Positions 1 to 9,338 of a stretch of DNA of 64,000 nucleotides are shown here, piece after piece. The position numbers and the translations under genes were made by a program. This DNA comes from Marivirga harenae (GTDB lineage: Bacteria > Bacteroidota > Bacteroidia > Cytophagales > Cyclobacteriaceae). Below the pieces are notes generated by a model. It did not search any database. It saw only the letters and a list, made by a program, of their open reading frames with translations, and was not told the DNA's origin. Positions within the stretch are counted from its first letter, which is position 1, and each line of letters starts with the position of its first letter. Location: contig NZ_CP130565.1 in NCBI RefSeq assembly GCF_030534335.1, forward strand, positions 2,811,501 to 2,875,500. The letters run 5' to 3'.

Positions 1-78
1 AGCGATTTTTAATGACCTTAATACACTTATCCCTCCAGACGGTGGCCAATAATAAGTAATGATCAATACTTTTTTCAT
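1..78 (-). CDS. Glycosyltransferase family 4, N-terminus only (runs off the window)
   Basis: The first 26 codons of a minus-strand gene are present, starting with ATG at 78. They read MKKVLIITYYWPPSGG, then a hydrophobic and basic stretch. This is the classic opening of GT-B glycosyltransferases of family 4: a first Rossmann beta strand followed by YxWPPSGG, the nucleotide-sugar enzyme glycine loop. The start codon overlaps the stop of the upstream YfhO gene (ATGA), so the two are probably translationally coupled and work together on a cell-surface glycan or glycolipid. Acceptor and sugar cannot be told from this fragment. The call rests on the N-terminal motif alone. Confidence 0.72.
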   Translation of the reverse strand, partial: MKKVLIITYYWPPSGGISVLRSLKIA

Positions 79-2495
79 AAGGATTTCCTAATCTGATAAG
101 CTAACCCTCCAATTAATAAAATAAAGATCACAATTGAACTTCCCAACATCACCTTGTTACCGATAAAGTAAGCATCTGGCTTAAAGTCAAATCTAATTTC
201 ATGATTGCCAGACGGGATTTCCAAGCCTCTTAAAACATAATTTACTTGAAGGATATCAGTTTCTTTACCATCAATATATGCTTTCCATCCTTTGGGATAA
301 TAAATTTCTGAAAACACTGCTAAACCATTTGAATTATTATTACTGGTGTAAATTAATTCGTTTGGAGCATAAGAAATCAGTTCTATTTCACCTTTTGAAA
401 TTACCTCCTGCGATAAATCAAATCGATCAGTATTGACAACTGCTTCTTGCTTTGTATTTATATTTCCCAATTTTTCGATTTCTTCATCCGGATTTGAAAC
501 TGTTTTAACCTCTTCTACAAACCATGCATTTCCATTTGCTTGCTGATTTGGGATTACTTGTCCAGCTTGGTTACCGAATTTGATATATTTTGTATTGAGC
601 ATGTTGATGATCCCGAAATTGGATAAGTCAGAATCACCACTTCGTAATTTTTCCACCATTATGCTCATCTCATTTTGCAAATGATTTTCTATCAAATCTT
701 GATATCTCCTCATTTTCGCCCCGTGATAACCGCCAACGGAGGAATGATAATAAGAGGTACGAGCTTCATTGAATGGGTTGTTGAGATTTAACATCCTGTA
801 ATGTCCGTCATCTTGCAAAATTCTTTTATCTGCTTCGGTTTTAGTTATCAATTCACCTCTATTTTCCTTTACAAAGTTATCTTCATTTAAGTATCTTTTT
901 GAAACTGGAATTAAATCAATTGCTATAACTGCCACTACTAATCCGATTGCAAGACCATCTTTGAGTTTATTTTCTTTCCAAAAATAAAGAATCCCCCCTG
1001 TTGCGATGATAAAAAAGAAAGAACGGAAAGCATCAGTTCTTAACATAGATGCCCTTTGTTCTCTAATCAAATCCACTAACCAAGGTTGATCACCTAACTG
1101 CGCATCTACTGCTCCACGGAATCCCATCATAAAGGAGCCTATTACGAATAACAAACATAAACCTGCAGCTATTGCTATTGTAGTCAAAAACTGTTTTTTT
1201 ACCTTAGGCCAATTAGCATTTCTCAATTCCTTGATTCCTAAGAAACCTAAAAGAGGCATACATAAAAAAGGCATAGCCACAGTCATGGAGACTGCGCGAA
1301 ATTTATTGTAGCCAGGGAAATAATCAAACATAAAGTAGTTGAACACTTCAAAGTTTTTTCCCCAAGAAAGAATGATGCCTAGTGCTGATGCAGTAACTAG
1401 CCACCATTTAATTGGACCTTTGACAAAAATTATTCCCAGTATAAATAAGAATATAATAATAGCTCCCATATAATAGGGGCCACTAGTGAAAGGCTGATCC
1501 CCCCAATAGGTTGGAACATTTTTCACAAAGGACCGGATTTGTCCAGTTCCAGCGCCTCTGGATTGTAATCCTTTTGCTAAATCTGAATCCGTTGATATTT
1601 CTTCTTGACTAGCTCCTCCAAAAAAATTAGGGATTAAAAAAGTAAAAGGTTCCATTATTCCATTACTCCATGCAAAAGCATAACTTCGATCTAATCCACC
1701 TGAGGATTCAGTATTTGAACTTAATTCTGCTTCTCCTCTAATTGAATATTTCCCGTATTCATAAGCAGTCCAAACTTTACCAAGATTCGCACCCAAACCA
1801 AGCAATACGGCAATAGCCAGAACTCCAATAGCTTTTCCAAAATCAGGCAAGGTTTTATTTTTGATGGCGGCTATTAATTGTAAGAGTCCAAATACTAAAA
1901 CTACCAATAATAAATAATAGGTGATTTGAAGATGGTTAGAACGGATTTCTAATGCCATCGTGAGCGCTGTAATTATAAAAGCCCATAAATACTTCTTTTG
2001 AAAGGCTAGGACAATTCCTGCCAATACAGCTGGCATCCAACTAATAGCGGCTACTTTCCAAATGTGGCCTGCTTCCACTGAAATCAGAAAAAAGCTATTG
2101 AGCCCGTATGCCAATCCTCCTCCTATTGCTAAATATGGGTTCACTTTAAAAACTAAAAGCAGTATATAAAATGACAACATTGCAATAAATGTATGGCTAG
2201 CTGGGGTAGGGATTATTTTTTCTATAGTTCTAGGGATATATTTCAGTAACTCCCCTGACCATTGAACATTGATCAAATAAGCAGGCATTCCACTGAACAT
2301 GCTGTTGGTCCATAATGCTTCCTCACCTGTCTGTTCGCGAAATTCGTTTATTTCCTGATTGGCACTTTTCCCTTGAATAACATCATTTTGATTGAGTTCC
2401 TGATTTTCCATAAAGATGGGCCAATACATAAATATATTTATGATTATGAATATGACAACGGCAACAATATGAGGCGTGAAATTTTTAATGTTCAT
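75..2495 (-). CDS. YfhO family multi-pass membrane protein
   Basis: An 806-residue integral membrane protein of the YfhO family, which has a GT-C-like fold; Bacillus YfhO takes part in glycosylating lipoteichoic acid. What is seen: a first membrane helix at about residues 8-29, many further hydrophobic segments up to about residue 540, a loop with QPFTSGPYYMG typical of the family, a large extracytoplasmic domain at about 545-775, and a last helix at about 780-800 with a short basic tail. Length matches Bacteroidota homologues (about 800 residues). The stop codon overlaps the start of a glycosyltransferase 4 gene, which supports a role in surface glycan assembly. The true substrate in this phylum is not known to me. 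Confidence 0.9.
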   Translation of the reverse strand: MNIKNFTPHIVAVVIFIIINIFMYWPIFMENQELNQNDVIQGKSANQEINEFREQTGEEALWTNSMFSGMPAYLINVQWSGELLKYIPRTIEKIIPTPASHTFIAMLSFYILLLVFKVNPYLAIGGGLAYGLNSFFLISVEAGHIWKVAAISWMPAVLAGIVLAFQKKYLWAFIITALTMALEIRSNHLQITYYLLLVVLVFGLLQLIAAIKNKTLPDFGKAIGVLAIAVLLGLGANLGKVWTAYEYGKYSIRGEAELSSNTESSGGLDRSYAFAWSNGIMEPFTFLIPNFFGGASQEEISTDSDLAKGLQSRGAGTGQIRSFVKNVPTYWGDQPFTSGPYYMGAIIIFLFILGIIFVKGPIKWWLVTASALGIILSWGKNFEVFNYFMFDYFPGYNKFRAVSMTVAMPFLCMPLLGFLGIKELRNANWPKVKKQFLTTIAIAAGLCLLFVIGSFMMGFRGAVDAQLGDQPWLVDLIREQRASMLRTDAFRSFFFIIATGGILYFWKENKLKDGLAIGLVVAVIAIDLIPVSKRYLNEDNFVKENRGELITKTEADKRILQDDGHYRMLNLNNPFNEARTSYYHSSVGGYHGAKMRRYQDLIENHLQNEMSIMVEKLRSGDSDLSNFGIINMLNTKYIKFGNQAGQVIPNQQANGNAWFVEEVKTVSNPDEEIEKLGNINTKQEAVVNTDRFDLSQEVISKGEIELISYAPNELIYTSNNNSNGLAVFSEIYYPKGWKAYIDGKETDILQVNYVLRGLEIPSGNHEIRFDFKPDAYFIGNKVMLGSSIVIFILLIGGLAYQIRKSL

Positions 2496-2660
2496 TTTAC
2501 AATGGTTTTTGGAAATACAATTATAGTTATTTCTTTATCCCGTACCAAGATGATAACTTTGAAAGCCTTTAATTTAAAGCCTTATTACTTGATTTAGATA
2601 ATTTAATCTATTTGATTAACTTGTAATTATACTTTTTATTCAATTCAAAATATTTTAAAA

Positions 2661-3245
2661 ATGAAACTACTTTTCCTGCTTCCAATTTTTATTTTTAGCC
2701 TTTTATCATGTCAGGCCCAAATCCCTGATAAAGAAGGTCAGATTGCTGCTGCTGTGCAAGCAGCTCCACCAGAAAAACAGGCAGGGGCTACTGTTTATGG
2801 TTTTGATAAAGATGGTAATAAGGTTCTTTTGCGAGAAGGAACAAACGAGCAAATTTGCATAGCAGATGATCCCAATAAAGAAGGGTTTAGTGTTGCTTGT
2901 TATCATAAAGATCTTCATCCATTTATGAAAAGAGGAGATGAATTAAGAGCGGAAGGCAAAAGACCTGATGCAATCTTTGAGATTAGAGAAAAAGAGGCGA
3001 AATCTGGTGAACTAAAAATGCCTGAAAATCCAACTACTCTTCATGTTTTATCAGGAAAAGAGGGGAAATATAATGTTGAGACTGGTAAAGTTGACAATGC
3101 TAATTTGCGATATGTTGTTTATATTCCGTTTGCCACAGCAGAATCAACCGGCTTGCCAATCCGACCCTTGGTACCCGGTGGTGCATGGATTATGAACCCT
3201 GGAACTCATCGAGCACATATTATGATTACACCTCCGAATGATTGA
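2661..3245 (+). CDS. Putative lipoprotein of unknown function
   Basis: 194 residues. The N-terminus is a lipoprotein signal peptide: MKLLFLLPIFIFSLLSC with the lipobox Cys at 17. The mature part is hydrophilic, with GATVYGFDKDGN near residue 45 and a C-terminal stretch with PGGAWIMNPGTHRAHIMI. It has single Cys residues near 66 and 80 (QICIADD, SVACYHKD), which could form a disulfide. I do not recognise the family. It stands alone, divergent from the YfhO gene, and is followed by a hairpin without a T run (3252-3273). It is likely exported and anchored in a membrane. Confidence 0.8.
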   Translation: MKLLFLLPIFIFSLLSCQAQIPDKEGQIAAAVQAAPPEKQAGATVYGFDKDGNKVLLREGTNEQICIADDPNKEGFSVACYHKDLHPFMKRGDELRAEGKRPDAIFEIREKEAKSGELKMPENPTTLHVLSGKEGKYNVETGKVDNANLRYVVYIPFATAESTGLPIRPLVPGGAWIMNPGTHRAHIMITPPND

Positions 3246-3378
3246 TAAGTACTGTTTCCAATTTAGGAAGCAGACCTAGCACTAATTGAACTATTTATAA
3301 TTGTGGATTAAGTGTATAAACAATATTTCAAGACAAATAATAATGCTTTTAGTATTAAATGAAGCTAATGAAATATCT

Positions 3379-3520
3379 CGACCACTTCTGAGGAACTCGG
3401 AAAGGCGGGAGGGGGGAGAGTTTAGCGGGCCTGCTTGCTCAGACAAGCCAGCGTTGGAGTTGTGCGTAGGTGCATTAAACTTTCTTGATTTTTTCTATCT
3501 TTTTTATCAAGAAAAAAGAT
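3379..3520. repeat. Dispersed intergenic repeat, copy A
   Basis: From CGACCACTTC through TTATCAAGAAAAAAGAT this segment matches 10896-11028 closely and without large gaps. The best conserved parts are GCTTGCTCAGACAAGCCAG, which contains a small GCTTG/CAAGC stem, and CATTAAACTTTCTTGATT. The middle 20-25 bp are free to vary. The distal end of this copy can fold into a hairpin, ATCTTTTTT (3497-3505) with AAAAAAGAT (3512-3520), which is lost in the other copy. Neither copy lies in a gene and I see no transposase, so it may be a non-autonomous mobile or REP-like element. Confidence 0.75.
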
Positions 3521-3648
3521 TGGAAGAAACTTAAAGCCATATGCCTGGACTGCTACAGTATTGGTATTATAATTCTATGGCATTGTAGAAAATATTTGTA
3601 AAATTTAATCTTCAAGGTGATAAAAAACCTTTGAAAATTTTAGCAAAA

Positions 3649-3680
3649 AAAAGGTTGAGTTTTGAATAACTCAACCTTTT
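3649..3680 (-). terminator. Rho-independent terminator of the sorbosone dehydrogenase-like gene
   Basis: A perfect 13-bp stem, AAAAGGTTGAGTT (3649-3661) with AACTCAACCTTTT (3668-3680), and a 6-nt loop. Read on the minus strand it ends in a run of eight T. It lies 23 bp past the stop at 3704. Confidence 0.88.
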
Positions 3681-3703
3681 CTATTTTTAAATTAGAACTA
3701 AAA

Positions 3704-4885
3704 TTATCCTTTATATGTCACTTTATAAATCAGTCCTCTTAAGTCATCTGATATTAGCATTTCGCCTTTATCATTTAATATAACATCCACAGGTCTGCCC
3801 CAAGCATCTTGCTCTTCGTGATTTAACCAACCGTCTATGAAAGTTTCATAAGTAGGTTCACCGGCATCAGTGTTGCTCACCATCTGAATTCGATAGCCTA
3901 TTTTTTTAGAACGATTCCAACTACCGTGCTCTGCTATGAAAATTTGGTTTATATATTTTTCAGGAAATAAATCAGCAGTATAGAACTTGATTCCCAGTGG
4001 GGCTACGTGAGGGCCAAGGTTTCTGTAAGGCTTTTTAAATTCATCACAGTCTCTCAAGCCTCCAAACTCAGGATCAGGTATGTCACCTCCATGGCAAAAA
4101 GGATAGCCAAAATGCTGTCCTTTTTCTGTGGCAACATTAAGTTCACATGGAGGTATATTATCACCCATCATATCTCTGCCATTATCAGTGAAGTATAAAT
4201 CCTGAGTTTCAGGATGCCAGGTAAAACCTACTGAATTTCTAACTCCCTCTGCGTATACCTCCATTTCAGTGCCATCAGGATTCATTCGAGTAATGCTGGC
4301 ATAAATGGGTTTATCAGGGTTATTGCAAATATTGCATGGCGCACCAACTGGTACATACAATTTTCCATCAGGGCCAAAAGCAATATATTTCCAACCGTGA
4401 TGCTTGTCTGTTGGATAATCGTCAAAAATCACCTCGTAAACCGGGCTTTCTAAATTGTTCTCAATGTCTGAAAACTTTAAGATTCTGTTTACCTCAGCCA
4501 CGTACAAATCACCATCTTTAAAGGCAACTCCATTTGGCATATTTAAGCTGTCAGCCAAAATATATTTTTTATCTGCTATTCCATCTCCATCGGTGTCTTG
4601 CACCGCATAAACTTTATCTTCTCCTCTGTTCCCAACAAACAAAGTTCCATTTTCAGATAATGCCATTGAGCGTGCATTTTCAACTTCAGCATAAATAGAA
4701 ATTTCAAATCCTTCTGGTAAGTTTAGTGTAGATAATAAACTATCATTAACGGCTCTTAATGAGTCTATTTGTACTGTCTTTTTTATTTCAGTCTCTGATA
4801 CATTTGTTTTTTCTTCAGTATTACCTCCACAGGCATATATGAGTACAAGTGATAATACAGTTAAAACAACTTTTATTTTTCTCAT
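3704..4885 (-). CDS. PQQ-dependent sugar dehydrogenase-like lipoprotein (sorbosone dehydrogenase family)
   Basis: 393 residues, beginning with a lipoprotein signal (lipobox LIYACGG, Cys 19). The rest is a six-bladed propeller of the glucose/sorbosone dehydrogenase superfamily. Motifs seen: LPEGFEISIYAEVENARSMA at the first blade, HHGWKYIAFGPDGKLYVPVG, a vicinal CNIC, RMNPDGTEMEVYAEGVRNSV, and QHFGYPFCHGG. Family members oxidise sugar aldehydes with bound PQQ in the periplasm, but many environmental homologues have no known substrate and may be structural NHL-like propellers. It is transcribed alone towards a strong terminator. Confident on family, not on substrate. Confidence 0.85.
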   Translation of the reverse strand: MRKIKVVLTVLSLVLIYACGGNTEEKTNVSETEIKKTVQIDSLRAVNDSLLSTLNLPEGFEISIYAEVENARSMALSENGTLFVGNRGEDKVYAVQDTDGDGIADKKYILADSLNMPNGVAFKDGDLYVAEVNRILKFSDIENNLESPVYEVIFDDYPTDKHHGWKYIAFGPDGKLYVPVGAPCNICNNPDKPIYASITRMNPDGTEMEVYAEGVRNSVGFTWHPETQDLYFTDNGRDMMGDNIPPCELNVATEKGQHFGYPFCHGGDIPDPEFGGLRDCDEFKKPYRNLGPHVAPLGIKFYTADLFPEKYINQIFIAEHGSWNRSKKIGYRIQMVSNTDAGEPTYETFIDGWLNHEEQDAWGRPVDVILNDKGEMLISDDLRGLIYKVTYKG

Positions 4886-4956
4886 GAATGTAAGTTTTAT
4901 TTTTTTTGATTATTTATAAATTTCGTCTGCTAATTAATTCCTTAGTTTCGGGTTTG

Positions 4957-7095
4957 TTAAACTTCTTCCTCCTCAGACATCAATTTCTCCAAAATCTGAC
5001 TTGCTGCTTTCGCAATATTTGTACCCGGACCAAATACGGCACTTACTCCAGCATCATACAAGTAATCATAGTCTTTTGGCGGAATTACACCTCCTGCAAT
5101 TACCATAATATCTTCTCTGCCAATCCTTTTAAGTTCGTTGATCAATTTAGGAATTAGCATTTTATGTCCGGCTGCTAAACTTGATGCCCCCACAATATGC
5201 ACATCATTTTCAGCTGCTTGCATGGCTGATTCTTCTGGGGTTTGGAAAAGTGGCCCAATGTCCACATCAAAGCCTAAATCAGCAAAGCTGGTAGCAATTA
5301 CTTTAGCACCTCTGTCATGTCCATCTTGTCCCATTTTTGCTATTAATATTCTAGGTCTTCTACCTTCTAATTGTGCAAATTGATTAGCTAGTTTTTGAGC
5401 TTTTTTAAAGTCATCACTGTTTCCAGCTTCACCAGAATAAACTCCCTGAATAGAGCGGATTGTAGCTTTATGTCTTCCAAATGATTCTTCCATCGCATCT
5501 GATATTTCTCCCAAAGTGGCTCTTTTTCTTGCCGCCTCAACAGCAAATTCCAATAAGTTACCTTTTCCGGTTTTAGCACATTCAGCTAAATCCTCTAAAG
5601 CCTTTTGAGCTGCTTTTGCATTTCTGTCGGCTTTTAACTTTTCTAATCGTTTTACTTGAGATTTCAAAACCGCTGTATTATCAACCTCTCGTAATTCTAT
5701 ATCACTTTCCTCTTCAGTTCTATAGCGATTAATCCCTACAATTACTTCACGACCCGAATCAATGCCCGCCTGCTTTCTGGCCGAAGCTTCCTCTATTCTC
5801 ATTTTAGGCAATCCAGATTCAATGGCTTTGGTCATGCCGCCCATTTCCTCAACTTCTTCAATCAATTTCCAAGCCTTTTTAACAAGCTGATCAGTAAGGA
5901 ATTCTACATAATATGAGCCTCCCCAAGGATCAACGGTTTTAGTAATCTGAGTTTCATGTTGCAAAAACAATTGTGTATTACGCGCTATTCTTGCTGAGAA
6001 ATCAGTAGGTAAAGCAATAGCTTCATCCAAAGCATTAGTATGTAAAGATTGTGTATGTCCAAGTGCAGCCGCTTTTGCTTCAATATAAGTCCTTGCCACA
6101 TTATTGTAAGGGTCTTGCTCTGTCAAGCTGTAGCCGGAAGTTTGGCTGTGAGTCCTTAAGGCCAAAGATTTAGGGTTTTCAGGATTAAATTGTTTGACAA
6201 TTTTCGCCCACAATAGTCTTCCAGCTCTCATTTTGGCAATTTCCATAAAATGATTCATACCAATAGCCCAGAAGAAGGATAGGCGGGGAGCAAATTCATC
6301 TATTTTTAACCCTGATTTTAAACCTGCCCTGATATATTCTAATCCGTCAGCTAAAGTATATGCCAATTCCAAATCAGCAGTAGCACCCGCTTCATGCATA
6401 TGGTAGCCACTGATACTGATAGAATTGAATTTGGGCATATTCTTACTACTATATTCAAAAATATCGGAAATAATTTTCATAGAAGGCTTCGGTGGATATA
6501 TGTAAGTATTCCTGACCATAAATTCCTTCAAGATATCATTTTGAATGGTTCCTGAAAGTTGCTCAGGTTTCACACCCTGTTCCTCCGCAGCCACAATGTA
6601 AAAGGCCATAACCGGGATTACGGCACCATTCATGGTCATTGAAACTGACATCTTATCTAGGGGTATTTGGTCGAACAGAATTTTCATGTCCAAAATGCTG
6701 TCAATTGCCACTCCCGCTTTTCCTACATCTCCTTCTACTCTTGGATGATCTGAGTCATATCCTCTATGAGTGGCTAAATCAAAAGCTACGGAAAGCCCTT
6801 TTTGTCCAGCGGCAAGATTTTTTCGATAGAATTCATTGGATTCTTCTGCAGTGGAAAAACCTGCATATTGACGGATAGTCCAAGGTCTTTGTACGTACAT
6901 GGTGCTGTAGGGGCCTCTTAAATAAGGTGCTTTTCCAGCTATAAATCCAATATGCTCAGCATCTTTAATAGTGGAAGCATCAATTATGGGCGGAACCGAA
7001 ATGCTCTCTGCAGTTTTCCAATCTGCTCTTGAATCGGGCTTGCTTTCAGCTTTATCAGTATTTATTGTTTTTATTCGTGAAAAATCAGGTTTCAT
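4957..7095 (-). CDS. mutB: Methylmalonyl-CoA mutase, large (catalytic, B12-binding) subunit
   Basis: 712 residues, the normal length. It converts (R)-methylmalonyl-CoA to succinyl-CoA with adenosylcobalamin, linking propionyl-CoA and branched-chain amino-acid breakdown to the TCA cycle, in the cytoplasm. N-terminal substrate barrel with [20 protein letters not shown] (residues about 60-80) and the family-typical EYIRAG and [19 protein letters not shown]-terminal cobalamin domain with DGHDRG at about residue 591 (the His ligates cobalt) and the GG loop VIAGGVIP. It follows the small-subunit gene on the same strand after 117 bp. The partner gene MutA and this one form the alpha/beta dimer found in Bacteroidota. 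Confidence 0.97.
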   Translation of the reverse strand: MKPDFSRIKTINTDKAESKPDSRADWKTAESISVPPIIDASTIKDAEHIGFIAGKAPYLRGPYSTMYVQRPWTIRQYAGFSTAEESNEFYRKNLAAGQKGLSVAFDLATHRGYDSDHPRVEGDVGKAGVAIDSILDMKILFDQIPLDKMSVSMTMNGAVIPVMAFYIVAAEEQGVKPEQLSGTIQNDILKEFMVRNTYIYPPKPSMKIISDIFEYSSKNMPKFNSISISGYHMHEAGATADLELAYTLADGLEYIRAGLKSGLKIDEFAPRLSFFWAIGMNHFMEIAKMRAGRLLWAKIVKQFNPENPKSLALRTHSQTSGYSLTEQDPYNNVARTYIEAKAAALGHTQSLHTNALDEAIALPTDFSARIARNTQLFLQHETQITKTVDPWGGSYYVEFLTDQLVKKAWKLIEEVEEMGGMTKAIESGLPKMRIEEASARKQAGIDSGREVIVGINRYRTEEESDIELREVDNTAVLKSQVKRLEKLKADRNAKAAQKALEDLAECAKTGKGNLLEFAVEAARKRATLGEISDAMEESFGRHKATIRSIQGVYSGEAGNSDDFKKAQKLANQFAQLEGRRPRILIAKMGQDGHDRGAKVIATSFADLGFDVDIGPLFQTPEESAMQAAENDVHIVGASSLAAGHKMLIPKLINELKRIGREDIMVIAGGVIPPKDYDYLYDAGVSAVFGPGTNIAKAASQILEKLMSEEEEV

Positions 7096-7129
7096 ATGTT
7101 AATGATTTCTGTTTAGTTGCCACAAGTTG

Positions 7130-7146
7130 TCCCGTATTTATCGGGA
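7130..7146. other. Small hairpin between mutA and mutB
   Basis: TCCCG (7130-7134) and CGGGA (7142-7146) can form a 5-bp stem over a 7-nt AT-rich loop in the mutA-mutB spacer. There is no T run, so it is not a typical terminator. It could tune the ratio of the two subunits or stabilise the mRNA. Confidence 0.35.
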
Positions 7147-7212
7147 TGGAATTCGCAATAAATATTCTTCAGGCAGTAAATTTAAATTCGCTCTTGAATA
7201 TTTATCGTCATT

Positions 7213-9018
7213 TCATATCAGCGCTATTCCTAAGTCTTTTAATAATTGGTCTAAAAATTTCTTTGTATCAGCATTTCTATTGATACAAGCATACAAACCG
7301 GAATCTTGTAATTCGGCTTCGTTTGGCTCCTGGCCAGCTATCAAAACTAATCCCTTCTGTTTAGCAATAAACTTTGACAAATTTTTAGGAGTTTCGGCAT
7401 AACACAAGACAATGATCTTGGCCTTCTTATCCATTGACGTTTCTTCATCTAAATCTTTAATAATTTTTTCAGAAGAAATGCCAATTCCTGCTATTCCTAA
7501 AAAACTGTATGCAAAATCTGATTTTGCTTTGCTAATTGCATCAGTGCCGAGCAAAACTATTTGAGCCATTGGTCGAGCATTCTCACCTTTTTCTTCAACT
7601 AGTTTTTCCACTCGGTATCGCATATGTTCGATTGTAGAGGTAAGTCTTTTAGCCTCCAGACTTTTGCCACTTTCTTCAGTATCTAGATAGGCACTGATTT
7701 TTTCTCCTATTAGCTGATAAGTATTGGCACCTACCATCAAATTTTTGCGAGCCCATAAGTTTTGTTCTGCTTTCGCTGCATCAGTATCAATGATTTGATG
7801 AATATTCCCATTCTCAAAATGATGGTCATAGGAACCATCTTCTTCAAGTTCTAGGAATAATTTCCACGAAGCAGAAGATATTTCTTTAATGAGAGTTTCA
7901 ATATAATAACTCCCCTTGCTTGGGTCCACAATCTTATCTAAATGAGATTCTTCTTTTAATATGTTTGATATGTTTAAGGCAATTCTTTTAAAGGTGGGAC
8001 TGGATGGTTTTCCTGCTGATTCATCATGCGGCTGAACCCAAAGACTCGTGCATCCACCCATTACTGAAGCCATGGCCTCATTGGTATTGCGTAAAAGGTT
8101 AACGTTAAAATCTAAAGCCGATTTTGTCCTAATACTAGTGTTACAATGAATGAAAATATCATCAGGTCCAATTTTGCTATTATAAGCTTCAGCTATTTTT
8201 AAAAGATTAAACTTAAATGCTTTTAATTTTGCAATCTCAAAAAAGTAATTGCTGCCTACCGCAAAAGAAAAAATTGTAGATTTCAATATTTTGTTGAGTT
8301 CTAGTTTTAAATCAGTTAATTTATCAAAGAACTCAACTGATTTTGCTAGCAATAACCCCAACTCATTAGTAATATTGGATCCTGAATTATGAAATAAGTT
8401 ACTGCTGATACATAACGGCTTGAAATCTGGGTATTCATCCGAATGTCGGATTAGCTCTGCAATGTTTTCGAAATCTTTAGCATTAATCCCTATAATTCCA
8501 GCATCTCGTCCTTCTATAATGTCGCAATGATAAAAACCGCTTATTTTTTTGCTATCGATACCGTGAGCACTTATGTAATTCAAATATTGAGAAATCAAGG
8601 AGTAAAAAGGATCATTTGATTCAAATGAAATCATGCAGTACTCTGGCTGTATATCTTTTAATAATGTATCTAGATTAATGTCGGCTTTTTCAATCACAAA
8701 AATAATTCCTTCAGCCCCTCCATTTAATGCTTCCAATGCAGATAGATTAGCCTCTTTTTCGGACTTGACCACTACCTTTGATTGGTTGGCCCAATAACGG
8801 GCTGGTAGAGCATCGTTGAACTTTTGTACCTGGTTTTGAATGTTAACTTTTGAGTCCTCCGAAGTATCTTTATGATAAAACGGTTTAATAGAAATGCCCT
8901 CTGGAGTTTTGGTGATCAGATTTTCAAAAGGTTTGTCTTTTAATTCCTTTAGAATTTGATTTTTCCAGTCTATCGCAGAACTTTTATCAAAATCTTCAAA
9001 TAATTTTGTATTACTCAT
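7213..9018 (-). CDS. mutA: Methylmalonyl-CoA mutase, small subunit
   Basis: 601 residues from ATG at 9018. The frame stays open for 12 more codons to a GTG at 9054, but the ATG (MSNTKLFEDF) fits the family start better. The sequence follows the mutase barrel (FSFAVGSNYFFEIAKLKAFK; LWVQPHDESAGKPSS; VDPSKGSYYIETL) but the C-terminal cobalamin-like domain lacks the DxHxxG motif: LGTDAISKAKSDF stands in its place. This is the non-catalytic structural subunit of the heterodimer. Upstream of mutB and probably cotranscribed with it. Confidence 0.95.
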   Translation of the reverse strand: MSNTKLFEDFDKSSAIDWKNQILKELKDKPFENLITKTPEGISIKPFYHKDTSEDSKVNIQNQVQKFNDALPARYWANQSKVVVKSEKEANLSALEALNGGAEGIIFVIEKADINLDTLLKDIQPEYCMISFESNDPFYSLISQYLNYISAHGIDSKKISGFYHCDIIEGRDAGIIGINAKDFENIAELIRHSDEYPDFKPLCISSNLFHNSGSNITNELGLLLAKSVEFFDKLTDLKLELNKILKSTIFSFAVGSNYFFEIAKLKAFKFNLLKIAEAYNSKIGPDDIFIHCNTSIRTKSALDFNVNLLRNTNEAMASVMGGCTSLWVQPHDESAGKPSSPTFKRIALNISNILKEESHLDKIVDPSKGSYYIETLIKEISSASWKLFLELEEDGSYDHHFENGNIHQIIDTDAAKAEQNLWARKNLMVGANTYQLIGEKISAYLDTEESGKSLEAKRLTSTIEHMRYRVEKLVEEKGENARPMAQIVLLGTDAISKAKSDFAYSFLGIAGIGISSEKIIKDLDEETSMDKKAKIIVLCYAETPKNLSKFIAKQKGLVLIAGQEPNEAELQDSGLYACINRNADTKKFLDQLLKDLGIALI

Positions 9019-9338
9019 TTTCAATTTTGTCGTTTCAATAGTTAAAGTTAACACTTTTCATTCTAGCAATAAACGATAAATTTATAAAAGGTATTTAAAT
9101 CAAGATCTTTAACTATTTTCTTGCACGGTGTCTACGATTCAATAGCAGATTATTCAAATAATAAAATGTAATTTTTTAAAGAATTTTCAAGTGATTTATA
9201 ACCATAAATTGACTGAATTGTATTTAACAGCTTGTCAAGTAAATTCGCATTTTTTTCTTCCCTATTTTTTTATCATTTTTGTCAGCCCTGAGGGGAAATA
9301 GGGAACTCAAATAAACAATCCGTCAAGTATTAGTGTGA
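9019..9338. other. Divergent mutA/dnaA intergenic region
   Basis: 320 bp, very AT-rich. It carries the upstream regions of both genes. I looked for DnaA boxes (TTATCCACA and close forms) and did not see a cluster, so no origin is called. The only clear structure is the inverted repeat at 9258-9305. No good TAnnTTTG promoter element was found for dnaA. Confidence 0.6.
9258..9305 (+). promoter_or_regulatory. Inverted repeat in the dnaA leader
   Basis: TTCCCTATTT (9258-9267) is perfectly repeated in inverted form as AAATAGGGAA (9296-9305), closing a 28-nt loop that itself contains CCCTGAGGGG (9286-9295), a small nested stem. It ends 33 bp before the dnaA start codon. It could be a protein-binding site or an mRNA structure controlling dnaA. 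Function is inference. Confidence 0.5.

Larger units (their letters stand above)
3246..3703. other. Gene-free stretch with dispersed repeat and terminator
   Basis: 458 bp between the lipoprotein gene and the end of the dehydrogenase gene. It holds a hairpin at 3252-3273 (CTGTTTCC/GGAAGCAG, no T run), copy A of a ~130-bp dispersed repeat (3379-3520) and a terminator (3649-3680). A 77-codon open frame across the repeat is not credible as a gene. Confidence 0.7.

Noticed and set aside
3301-3534. 77-codon open frame
   Set aside because: It lies across the dispersed repeat; the match to the second copy continues through non-coding differences and the frame is not kept there.
9019-9054. Longer N-terminus of mutA from a GTG at 9054
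   Set aside because: The added residues (12) are not family-like, and an ATG follows at 9018.
9019-9338. Replication origin next to dnaA
   Set aside because: No cluster of TTATCCACA-like boxes was seen; in this phylum the origin is often not at dnaA.
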